Below are positions 1 to 10,875 of a DNA stretch of 64,000 nucleotides, piece after piece. Numbering within the stretch: the first letter of the stretch is position 1; every line of letters starts with the position of its first letter. The position numbers and the translations under genes are program-made. The DNA is from Auanema rhodensis (lineage: Eukaryota > Nematoda > Chromadorea > Rhabditida > Rhabditidae), in contig OZ059898.1 of assembly GCA_964057225.1 (NCBI GenBank), positions 868,001 to 932,000 of the forward strand, read 5' to 3'. Under the pieces are notes generated by a model. That model had not been told where the DNA came from, searched no databases, and saw only the letters and a list, made by a program, of their open reading frames with translations.

Positions 1-100
1 ACATGGAAACTCAACATACACTAATGCATCATTTTTCAAACGATCATAACTAATTTTTGTATTAAGCGTTTCTCAATGTAGTATAGTGCATTCGATGCGG

Positions 101-151
101 ATTTTTAAGCTGCGTCGATCTGTGTTATCAGATTTGCGCTAGCTTAAAAAT
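101..151. repeat. Inverted repeat B: 11-bp arms with nested small stem
   Basis: The arms atttttaagct (101-111) and agcttaaaaat (141-151) are perfect reverse complements around a 29-nt interior. The interior can pair further: gcg (112-114) with cgc (137-139), and atctg (118-122) with cagat (129-133) around a 6-nt loop. In six monomers a G-to-C change at monomer position 152 lengthens the perfect arms to 13 bp (99-111 with 141-153). The left arm ends exactly where the 76-bp deletion of the shortened monomers begins. The pairing is seen; any cruciform in the cell is inference. Confidence 0.85.
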
Positions 152-168
152 GCACCGAGATATCAACT

Positions 169-190
169 GATATAAGTTCACACTTATATC
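169..190. repeat. Inverted repeat C: 9-bp hairpin, 4-nt loop
   Basis: The arms gatataagt (169-177) and acttatatc (182-190) are perfect reverse complements around tcac. It is the tightest hairpin in the monomer. Two subtype variants touch it: t184 to a (seen near 1234, 2287, 5094 and 5796), which breaks one pair, and a170 to g (near 5435, 7893, 10,350 and 13,158), which would leave a G-T wobble. The 76-bp deletion of the shortened monomers ends inside its right arm, after monomer position 187. Confidence 0.85.
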
Positions 191-287
191 CTCGATTTTC
201 ACCCTGAAGAATTAATTTTTTCGTTGAATAACATTGTCCATCGTCTTTGCCTTGAAAAAAGGAATTTAAAAACATCTACTTTTTGCT

Positions 288-333
288 AAATTATTTTGAA
301 ATTTTTCGAAAAAATTTTTGTCAAAATGTTTTT
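288..333. other. A/T-tract block around a 12-bp palindrome
   Basis: This stretch is a run of short A and T tracts broken by single G or C bases, centred on the perfect palindrome tttttcgaaaaa at 302-313. Such tracts usually bend DNA and can position nucleosomes or bind AT-hook and minor-groove proteins. The tract spacing is not strictly one helical turn, so I claim only likely intrinsic curvature. A subtype common after about 47,900 has ttttccg in place of tttttcg, which breaks the palindrome at its centre. Confidence 0.55.
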
Positions 334-340
334 GGAAGCA

Positions 341-368
341 ATGTTGAGTGTACATGGAAACTCAACAT
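341..368. repeat. Inverted repeat A: 9-bp arms, 10-nt spacer
   Basis: The arms atgttgagt and actcaacat are perfect reverse complements separated by gtacatggaa. The structure is present in nearly every monomer at the same place. The common subtype changes in this stretch (acatag, agatag, acaagg) all fall in the 10-nt spacer and leave the arms intact; arm changes are rare and private or limited to one HOR (for example acgttgag at 42,373 and 44,479, and ctcatc near 42,747). That pattern would suit a dimeric protein-binding site or a cruciform, but the function is inference. Confidence 0.85.
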
Positions 369-3300
369 ACACTAATGCATCATTTTTCAAACGATCATAA
401 CTAATTTTTGTATTAAGCGTTTCTCAATGTAGTATAGTGCATTCGATGCGGATTTTTAAGCTGCGTCGATCTGTGTTATCAGATTTGCGCTAGCTTAAAA
501 ATGCACCGAGATATCAACTGATATAAGTTCACACTTATATCCTCGATTTTCACCCTGAAGAATTAATTTTTTCGTTGAATAACATTGTCCATCGTCTTTG
601 CCTTGAAAAAAGGAATCTAAAAACATCTACTTTTTGCTAAATTATTTCGAAATTTTTCGAAAAAATTTTTGTCAAAATGTTTTTGGAAGCAATGTTGAGT
701 GTACATGGAAACTCAACATACACTAATGCATCATTTTTCAAACGATCATAACTAATTTTTGTATTAAGCGTTTCTCAATGTAGTATAGTGCATTCGATGC
801 GGATTTTTAAGCTGCGTCGATCTGTGTTATCAGATTTGCGCTAGCTTAAAAATGCACCGAGATATCAACTGATATAAGTTCACACTTATATCCTCGATTT
901 TCACCCTGAAGAATTAATTTTTTCGTTGAATAACATTGTCCATCGTCTTTGCCTTGAAAAAAGGAATCTAAAAACATCTACTTTTCGCCAAATTATTTTG
1001 AAATTTTTCGAAAAAATTTTTGTCAAAATGTTTTTGGAAGCAATGTTGAGTGTACATGGAAACTCAACATACACTAATGCATCATTTTTCAAACGATCAT
1101 AACTAATTTTTGTATTAAGCGTTTCTCAATGTAGTATAGTGCATTCGATGCGGATTTTTAAGCTGCGTCGATCTGTGTTATCAGATTTGCGCTAGCTTAA
1201 AAATGCACCGAGATATCAACTGATATAAGTTCACACATATATCCTCGATTTTCACCCTGAAGAATTAATTTTTTCGTTGAATAACATTGTCCATCGTCTT
1301 TGCCTTGAAAAAAGGAATCTAAAAACATCTACTTTTTGCTAAATTATTTTGAAATTTTTCGAAAAAATTTTTGTCAAAATGTTTTTGGAAGCAATGTTGA
1401 GTGTACATGGAAACTCAACATACACTAATGCATCATTTTTCAAACGATCATAACTAATTTTTGTATTAAGCGTTTCTCAATGTAGTATAGTGCATTCGAT
1501 GCGGATTTTTAAGCTGCGTCGATCTGTGTTATCAGATTTGCGCTAGCTTAAAAATGCACCGAGATATCAACTGATATAAGTTCACACTTATATCCTCGAT
1601 TTTCACCCTGAAGAATTAATTTTTTCGTTGAATAACATTGTCCATCGTCTTTGCCTTGAAAAATAGAATCTAAAAACATCTACTTTTTGCTAAATTATTT
1701 TGAAATTTTTCGAAAAAATTTTTGTCAAAATGTTTTTGGAAGCAATGTTGAGTGTACATGGAAACTCAACATACACTAATGCATCATTTTTCAAACGATC
1801 ATAACTAATTTTTGTATTAAGCGTTTCTCAATGTAGTATAGTGCATTCGATGCGGATTTTTAAGCTGCGTCGATCTGTGTTATCAGATTTGCGCTAGCTT
1901 AAAAATGCACCGAGATATCAACTGATATAAGTTCACACTTATATCCTCGATTTTCACCCTGAAGAATTAATTTTTTCGTTGAATAACATTGTCCATCGTC
2001 TTTGCCTTGAAAAAAGGAATCTAAAAACATCTACTTTTCGCCAAATTATTTTGAAATTTTTCGAAAAAATTTTTGTCAAAATGTTCTTGGAAGCAATGTT
2101 GAGTGTACATGGAAACTCAACATACACTAATGCATCATTTTTCAAACGATCATAACTAATTTTTGTATTAAGCGTTTCTCAATGTAGTATAGTGCATTCG
2201 ATGCGGATTTTTAAGCTGCGTCGATCTGTGTTATCAGATTTGCGCTAGCTTAAAAATGCACCGAGATATCAACTGATATAAGTTCACACATATATCCTCG
2301 ATTTTCACCCTGAAGAATTAATTTTTTCGTTGAATAACATTGTCCATCGTCTTTGCCTTGAAAAAAGGAATCTAAAAACATCTACTTTTTGCTAAATTAT
2401 TTTGAAATTTTTCGAAAAAATTTTTGTCAAAATGTTTTTGGAAGCAATGTTGAGTGTACATGGAAACTCAACATACACTAATGCATCATTTTTCAAACGA
2501 TCATAACTAATTTTTGTATTAAGCGTTTCTCAATGTAGTATAGTGCATTCGATGCGGATTTTTAAGCTGCGTCGATCTGTGTTATCAGATTTGCGCTAGC
2601 TTAAAAATGCACCGAGATATCAACTGATATAAGTTCACACTTATATCCTCGATTTTCACCCTGAAGAATTAATTTTTTCGTTGAATAACATTGTCCATCG
2701 TCTTTGCCTTGAAAAAAGGAATCTAAAAACATCTACTTTTTGCTAAATTATTTTGAAATTTTTCGAAAAAATTTTTGTCAAAATGTTTTTGGAAGCAATG
2801 TTGAGTGTACATGGAAACTCAACATACACTAATGCATCATTTTTCAAACGATCATAACTAATTTTTGTATTAAGCGTTTCTCAATGTAGTATAGTGCATT
2901 CGATGCGGATTTTTAAGCTGCGTCGATCTGTGTTATCAGATTTGCGCTAGCTTAAAAATGCACCGAGATATCAACTGATATAAGTTCACACTTATATCCT
3001 CGATTTTCACCCTGAAGAATTAATTTTTTCGTTGAATAACATTGTCCATCGTCTTTGCCTTGAAAAAAGGAATCTAAAAACATCTACTTTTTGCTAAATT
3101 ATTTTGAAATTTTTCGAAAAAATTTTTGTCAAAATGTTTTTGGAAGCAATGTTGAGTGTACATGGAAACTCAACATACACTAATGCATCATTTTTCAAAC
3201 GATCATAACTAATTTTTGTATTAAGCGTTTCTCAATGTAGTATAGTGCATTCGATGCGGATTTTTAAGCTGCGTCGATCTGTGTTATCAGATTTGCGCTA

Positions 3301-5959
3301 GCTTAAAAATGCACCGAGATATTAACTGATATAAGTTCACACTTATATCCTCGATTTTCACCCTGAAGAATTAATTTTTTCGTTGAATAACATTGTCCAT
3401 CGTCTTTGCCTTGAAAAAAGGAATCTAAAAACATCTACTTTTTGCTAAATTATTTCGAAATTTTTCGAAAAAATTTTTGTCAAAATGTTTTTGGAAGCAA
3501 TGTTGAGTGTACATGGAAACTCAACATACACTAATGCATCATTTTTCAAACGATCATAACTAATTTTTGTATTAAGCGTTTCTCAATGTAGTATAGTGCA
3601 TTCGATGCGGATTTTTATGCTGCGTCGATCTGTGTTATCAGATTTGCGCTAGCTTAAAAATGCACCGAGATATCAACTGATATAAGTTCACACTTATATC
3701 CTCGATTTTCACCCTGAAGAATTAATTTTTTCGTTGAATAACATTGTCCATCGTCTTTGCCTTGAAAAAAGAAATCTAAAAACATCTACTTTTTGATAAA
3801 TTATTTTGAAATTTTTCGAAAAAATTTTTGTCAAAATGTTTTTGGAAGCAATGTTGAGTGTACATGGAAACTCAACATACACTAATGCATCATTTTTCAA
3901 ACGATCATAACTAATTTTTGTATTAAGCGTTTTTCAATGTAGTATAGTGCATTCGATGCGGATTTTTAAGCTGCGTCGATCTGTGTTATCAGATTTGCGC
4001 TAGCTTAAAAATGCACCGCGATATCAACTGATATAAGTTCACACTTATATCCTCGATTTTCACCCTGAAGAATTAATTTTTTCGTTGAATAACATTGTCC
4101 ATCGTCTTTGCCTTGAAAAAAGAAATCTAAAAACATCTACTTTTTGCTAAATTATTTTGAAATTTTTCGAAAACATTTTTGTCAAAATGTTTTTGGAAGC
4201 AATGTTGAGTGTACATGGAAACTCAACATACACTAATGCATCATTTTTCAAACGATCAAAACTAATTTTTGTATTAAACGTTTTTCAATGTAGTATAGTG
4301 CATTCGATGCGGATTTTTAAGCTGCGTCGATCTGTGTTATCAGATTTGCGCTAGCTTAAAAATGCACCGAGATATCAACTGATATAAGTTCACACTTATA
4401 TCCTCGATTTTCACCCTGAAGAATTAATTTTTTCGTCGAATAACATTGTCCATCGTCTTTGCCTTGAAAAAAGGAATCTAAAAACATCTACTTTTTGCTA
4501 AATTATTTTGAAATTTTTCGAAAAAATTTTTGTCAAAATGTTTTTGGAAGCAATGTTGAGTGTACATGGAAACTCAACATACACTAATGCATCATTTTTC
4601 AAACGATCATAACTAATTTTTGTATTAAGCGTTTCTCAATGTAGTATAGTGCATTCGATGCGGATTTTTAAGCTGCGTCGATCTGTGTTATCAGATTTGC
4701 GCTAGCTTAAAAATGCACCGAGATATCAACTGATATAAGTTCACACTTATATCCTCGATTTTCACCCTGAAGAATTAATTTTTTCGTTGAATAACATTGT
4801 CCATCGTCTTTGCCTTGAAAAAAGGAATCTGAAAACATCTACTTTTTGCTAAATTATTCTGAAATTTTTCGAAAAAATTTTTGTCAAAATGTTTTTGGAA
4901 GCAATGTTGAGTGTACATGGAAACTCAACATACACTAATGCATCATTTTTCAAACGATCATAACTAATTTTTGTATTAAGCGTTTCTCAATGTAGTATAG
5001 TGCATTCGATGCGGATTTTTAAGCTGCGTCGATCTGTGTTATCAGATTTGCGCTAGCTTAAAAATGCACCGAGATATCAACTGATATAAGTTCACACATA
5101 TATCCTCGATTTTCACCCTGAAGAATTAATTTTTTCGTTGAATAACATTGTCCATCGTCTTTGCCTTGAAAAAAGGAATCTAAAAACATCTACTTTTTGC
5201 TAAATTATTTTGAAATTTTTCGAAAAAATTTTTGTCAAAATGTTTTTGGAAGCAATGTTGAGTGTACATGGAAACTCAACATACACTAATGCATCATTTT
5301 TCAAACGATCAAAACTAACTTTTGTATTAAACGTTTTTCAATGTAGTATAGTGCATTCGATGCGGATTTTTAAGCTGCGTCGATCTGTGTTATCAGATTT
5401 GCGCTAGCTTAAAAATGCACCGAGATATCAACTGGTATAAGTTCACACTTATATCCTCGATTTTCACCCTGAAGAATTAATTTTTTCGTCGAATAACATT
5501 GTCCATCGTCTTTGCCTTGAAAAAAGGAATCTAAAAACATCTACTTTCTGCTAAATTATCTTGAAATTTTTCGAAAAAATTTTTGTCAAAATGTTTTTGG
5601 AAGCAATGTTGAGTGTACATGGAAACTCAACATACACTAATGCATCATTTTTCAAACGATCATAACTAATTTTTGTATTAAGCGTTTCTCAATGTAGTAT
5701 AGTGCATTCGATGCGGATTTTTAAGCTGCGTCGATCTGTGTTATCAGATTTGCGCTAGCTTAAAAATGCACCGAGATATCAACTGATATAAGTTCACACA
5801 TATATCCTCGATTTTCACCCTGAAGAATTAATTTTTTCGTTGAATAACATTGTCCATCGTCTTTGCCTTGAAAAAAGGAATCTAAAAACATCTACTTTTT
5901 GCTAAATTATTCTGAAATTTTTCGAAAAAATTTTTGTCAAAATGTTTTTGGAAGCAATG

Positions 5960-8900
5960 TTGAGTGTACATGGAAACTCAACATACACTAATGCATCATT
6001 TTTCAAACGGTCATAACTAATTTTTGTATTAAGCGTTTCTCAATGTAGTATAGTGCATTCGATGCGGATTTTTAAGCTGCGTCGATCTGTGTTATCCGAT
6101 TTGCGCTAGCTTAAAAATGCACCGAGATATCAACTGATATAAGTTCACACTTATATCCTCGATTTTCACCCTGAAGAATTAATTTTTTCGTTGAATAACA
6201 TTGTCCATCGTCTTTGCCTTGAAAAAAGGAATCTAAAAACATCTACTTTTCGCCAAATTATTTTGAAATTTTTCGAAAAAATTTTTGTCAAAATGTTTTT
6301 GGAAGCAATGTTGAGTGTACATGGAAACTCAACATACACTAATGCATCATTTTTCAAACGATCATAACTAATTTTTGTATTAAGCGTTTCTCAATGTAGT
6401 ATAGTGCATTCGATGCGGATTTTTAAGCTGCGTCGATCTGTGTTATCAGATTTGCGCTAGCTTAAAAATGCACCGAGATATCAACTGATATAAGTTCACA
6501 CATATATCCTCGATTTTCACCCTGAAGAATTAATTTTTTCGTTGAATAACATTGTCCATCGTCTTTGCCTTAAAAAAAGGAATCTAAAAACATCTACTTT
6601 TTGCTAAATTATTTTGAAATTTTTCGAAAAAATTTTTGTCAAAATGTTTTTGGAAGCAATGTTGAGTGTACATGGAAACTCAACATACACTAATGCATCA
6701 TTTTTCAAACGATCATAACTAATTTTTGTATTAAGCGTTTCTCAATGTAGTATAGTGCATTCGATGCGGATTTTTAAGCTGCGTCGATCTGTGTTATCAG
6801 ATTTGCGCTAGCTTAAAAATGCACCGAGATATCAACTGATATAAGTTCACACTTATATCCTCGATTTTCACCCTGAAGAATTAATTTTTTCGTTGAATAA
6901 CATTGTCCATCGTCTTTGCCTTGAAAAAAGGAATCTAAAAACATCTACTTTTCGCCAAATTATTTTGAAATATTTCGAAAAAATTTTTGTCAAAATGTTT
7001 TTGGAAGCAATGTTGAGTGTACATGGAAACTCAACATACACTAATGCATCATTTTTCAAACGATCATAACTAATTTTTGTATTAAGCGTTTCTCAATGTA
7101 GTATAGTGCATTCGATGCGGATTTTTAAGCTGCGTCGATCTGTGTTATCAGATTTGCGCTAGCTTAAAAATGCACCGAGATATCAACTGATATAAGTTCA
7201 CACTTATATCCTCGATTTTCACCCTGAAGAATTAATTTTTTCGTTGAATAACATTGTCCATCGTCTTTGCCTTGAAAAAAGGAATCTAGAAACATCTACT
7301 TTTTGCTAAATTATTTTGAAATTTTTCGAAAAAAATTTTTGTCAAAATGTTTTTGGAAGCAATGTTGAGTGTACATGGAAACTCAACATACACTAATGCA
7401 TCATTTTTCAAACGATCATAACTAATTTTTGTATTAAGCGTTTCTCAATGTAGTATAGTGCATTCGATGCGGATTTTTAAGCTGCGTCGATCTGTGTTAT
7501 CAGATTTGCGCTAGCTTAAAAATGCACCGCGATATCAACTGATATAAGTTCACACTTATATCCTCGATTTTCACCCTGAAGAATTAATTTTTTCGTTGAA
7601 TAACATTGTCCATCGTCTTTGCCTTGAAAAAAGGAATCTAAAAACATCTACTTTTTGCTAAATTATTTTGAAATTTTTCGAAAAAATTTTTGTCAAAATG
7701 TTTTTGGAAGCAATGTTGAGTGTACATGGAAACTCAACATACACTAATGCATCATTTTTCAAACGATCATAACTAATTTTTGTATTAAACGTTTTTCAAT
7801 GTAGTATAGTGCATTCGATGCGGATTTTTAAGATGCGTCGATCTGTGTTATCAGATTTGCGCTAGCTTAAAAATGCACCGAGATATCAACTGGTATAAGT
7901 TCACACTTATATCCTCGATTTTCACCCTGAAGAATTAATTTTTTCGTCGAATAACATTGTCCATCGTCTTTGCCTTGAAAAAAGGAATCTAAAAACATCT
8001 ACTTTTTGCTAAATTATTCTGAAATTTTTCGAAAAAATTTTTGTCAAAATGTTTTTGGAAGCAATGTTGAGTGTACATGGAAACTCAACATACACTAATG
8101 CATCATTTTTCAAACGATCATAACTAATTTTTGTATTAAGCGTTTCTCAATGTAGTATAGTGCATTCGATGCGGATTTTTAAGCTGCGTCGTTCTGTGTT
8201 ATCAGATTTGCGCTAGCTTAAAAATGCACCGAGATATCAACTGGTATAAGTTCACACTTATATCCTCGATTTTCACCCTGAAGAATTAATTTTTTCGTCG
8301 AATAACATTGTCCATCGTCTTTGCCTTGAAAAAAGGAATCTAAAAACATCTACTTTTTGCTAAATTATTTTGAAATTTTTCGAAAAAATTTTTGTCAAAA
8401 TGTTTTTGGAAGCAATGTTGAGTGTACATGGAAACTCAACATACACTAATGCATCATTTTTCAAACGGTCATAACTAATTTTTGTATTAAGCGTTTCTCA
8501 ATGTAGTATAGTGCATTCGATGCGGATTTTTAAGCTGCGTCGATCTGTGTTATCCGATTTGCGCTAGCTTAAAAATGCACCGAGATATCAACTGATATAA
8601 GTTCACACTTATATCCTCGATTTTCACCCTGAAGAATTAATTTTTTCGTTGAATAACATTGTCCATCGTCTTTGCCTTGAAAAAAGGAATCTAAAAACAT
8701 CTACTTTTCGCCAAATTATTTTGAAATTTTTCGAAAAAATTTTTGTCAAAATGTTTTTGGAAGCAATGTTGAGTGTACATGGAAACTCAACATACACTAA
8801 TGCATCATTTTTCAAACGATCATAACTAATTTTTGTATTAAGCGTTTCTCAATGTAGTATAGTGCATTCGATGCGGATTTTTAAGCTGCGTCGATCTGTG

Positions 8901-10875
8901 TTATCAGATTTGCGCTAGCTTAAAAATGCACCGAGATATCAACTGATATAAGTTCACACATATATCCTCGATTTTCACCCTGAAGAATTAATTTTTTCGT
9001 TGAATAACATTGTCCATCGTCTTTGCCTTAAAAAAAGGAATCTAAAAACATCTACTTTTTGCTAAATTATTTTGAAATTTTTCGAAAAAATTTTTGTCAA
9101 AATGTTTTTGGAAGCAATGTTGAGTGTACATGGAAACTCAACATACACTAATGCATCATTTTTCAAACGATCATAACTAATTTTTGTATTAAGCGTTTCT
9201 CAATGTAGTATAGTGCATTCGATGCGGATTTTTAAGCTGCGTCGATCTGTGTTATCAGATTTGCGCTAGCTTAAAAATGCACCGAGATATCAACTGATAT
9301 AAGTTCACACTTATATCCTCGATTTTCACCCTGAAGAATTAATTTTTTCGTTGAATAACATTGTCCATCGTCTTTGCCTTGAAAAAAGGAATCTAAAAAC
9401 ATCTACTTTTCGCCAAATTATTTTGAAATATTTCGAAAAAATTTTTGTCAAAATGTTTTTGGAAGCAATGTTGAGTGTACATGGAAACTCAACATACACT
9501 AATGCATCATTTTTCAAACGATCATAACTAATTTTTGTATTAAGCGTTTCTCAATGTAGTATAGTGCATTCGATGCGGATTTTTAAGCTGCGTCGATCTG
9601 TGTTATCAGATTTGCGCTAGCTTAAAAATGCACCGAGATATCAACTGATATAAGTTCACACTTATATCCTCGATTTTCACCCTGAAGAATTAATTTTTTC
9701 GTTGAATAACATTGTCCATCGTCTTTGCCTTGAAAAAAGGAATCTAGAAACATCTACTTTTTGCTAAATTATTTTGAAATTTTTCGAAAAAAATTTTTGT
9801 CAAAATGTTTTTGGAAGCAATGTTGAGTGTACATGGAAACTCAACATACACTAATGCATCATTTTTCAAACGATCATAACTAATTTTTGTATTAAGCGTT
9901 TCTCAATGTAGTATAGTGCATTCGATGCGGATTTTTAAGCTGCGTCGATCTGTGTTATCAGATTTGCGCTAGCTTAAAAATGCACCGCGATATCAACTGA
10001 TATAAGTTCACACTTATATCCTCGATTTTCACCCTGAAGAATTAATTTTTTCGTTGAATAACATTGTCCATCGTCTTTGCCTTGAAAAAAGGAATCTAAA
10101 AACATCTACTTTTTGCTAAATTATTTTGAAATTTTTCGAAAAAATTTTTGTCAAAATGTTTTTGGAAGCAATGTTGAGTGTACATGGAAACTCAACATAC
10201 ACTAATGCATCATTTTTCGAACGATCATAACTAATTTTTGTATTAAACGTTTTTCAATGTAGTATAGTGCATTCGATGCGGATTTTTAAGATGCGTCGAT
10301 CTGTGTTATCAGATTTGCGCTAGCTTAAAAATGCACCGAGATATCAACTGGTATAAGTTCACACTTATATCCTCGATTTTCACCCTGAAGAATTAATTTT
10401 TTCGTCGAATAACATTGTCCATCGTCTTTGCCTTGAAAAAAGGAATCTAAAAACATCTACTTTTTGCTAAATTATTCTGAAATTTTTCGAAAAAATTTTT
10501 GTCAAAATGTTTTTGGAAGCAATGTTGAGTGTACATGGAAACTCAACATACACTAATGCATCATTTTTCAAACGATCATAACTAATTTTTGTATTAAGCG
10601 TTTCTCAATGTAGTATAGTGCATTCGATGCGGATTTTTAAGCTGCGTCGTTCTGTGTTATCAGATTTGCGCTAGCTTAAAAATGCACCGAGATATCAACT
10701 GGTATAAGTTCACACTTATATCCTCGATTTTCACCCTGAAGAATTAATTTTTTCGTCGAATAACATTGTCCATCGTCTTTGCCTTGAAAAAAGGAATCTA
10801 AAAACATCTACTTTTTGCTAAATTATTTTGAAATTTTTCGAAAAAATTTTTGTCAAAATGTTTTTGGAAGCAATG
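5960..10875. repeat. Higher-order repeat, 7 monomers (2,458 bp), two copies
   Basis: A string of private markers recurs at exactly 2,458 bp: caaacggtc (6,005 and 8,463), ttatccgat (about 6,092 and 8,550), the cgccaaat pair (6,250 and 8,708; 6,952 and 9,410), gaaatattt (about 6,967 and 9,425), gaatctagaaac (7,281 and 9,739), an extra A in the A-run near 7,330 and 9,788, accgcgat (about 7,527 and 9,985), ttaagatgcg (about 7,830 and 10,288) and gtcgttctg (about 8,188 and 10,646). The odd length comes from 7 x 351 plus that shared extra A. The copies are nearly identical while the monomers within a copy differ at several sites. The block edges lie between 5,913 and 6,010 and near 10,830-10,925. 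Confidence 0.88.

Larger units (their letters stand above)
1..351. repeat. Reference monomer (351 bp) used for position numbering
   Basis: The first full monomer begins at base 1 (acatggaaac) and the next at 352. I use it to number monomer positions. Landmarks: inverted repeat A spans 341-349 and 9-17 of the next monomer; inverted repeat B has arms 101-111 and 141-151; inverted repeat C has arms 169-177 and 182-190; a palindrome lies at 302-313 inside an A/T-tract block at about 288-333. Subtype variants concentrate at a few places: position 77-82 (tgtagt or tgtcgt), 152 (G, C or A), 222 (C or T), 247-263 (the ggaatctaaa area), 280-297 (gctaaattatttt area) and 350-8 (gtacatggaa area). Strand choice is arbitrary. 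Confidence 0.95.
1..5960. repeat. Monomer mosaic with 3-monomer (1,053-bp) duplications
   Basis: About 17 full 351-bp monomers. Marker variants recur at 1,053-bp spacing: cgcca at 986 and 2039, the cacacatata variant at 1231 and 2284, then a second pair of monomers near 4157-4440 and 5210-5490 sharing caaaacta, ttaaacgttttt and cgtcgaat. The flanking monomers do not share all markers, so these are local block duplications and not a clean long HOR. Nothing else is present in this stretch. Confidence 0.75.

Noticed and set aside
1-351. Monomer being itself a dimer of two related halves
   Set aside because: I looked for similarity at a 175-bp offset and found none. A faint likeness between 53-79 and 314-344 (atttttgt then caatgt) is at the wrong offset and too short to support an internal repeat.
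901-1092. Recurring 63-68 codon open frame on the minus strand (also at 1954, 3709, 6166, 6868, 8624, 9326, 11784, 12120, 14241, 14577, 55495, 57373, 57724, 59602, 61480, 63358)
   Set aside because: It is the satellite monomer read in one frame. In the common monomer a TAG lies in the middle (from gctaaa on the plus strand); the frame is open only where a subtype changes that base (gcc, gat or gctg). There is no codon-level constraint, promoter or conserved length. Because 351 is divisible by 3, the same frame recurs in register, which mimics a gene family.
4157-4354. Plus-strand 62-65 codon open frames (4157, 5210, and 55508, 57386, 57737, 59615, 61493, 63371)
   Set aside because: These are also monomer sequence, opened by single subtype changes (caaaac for cataac removes a stop; gaattgat creates a start). 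They overlap the minus-strand frame in the same DNA and show no sign of selection as protein.
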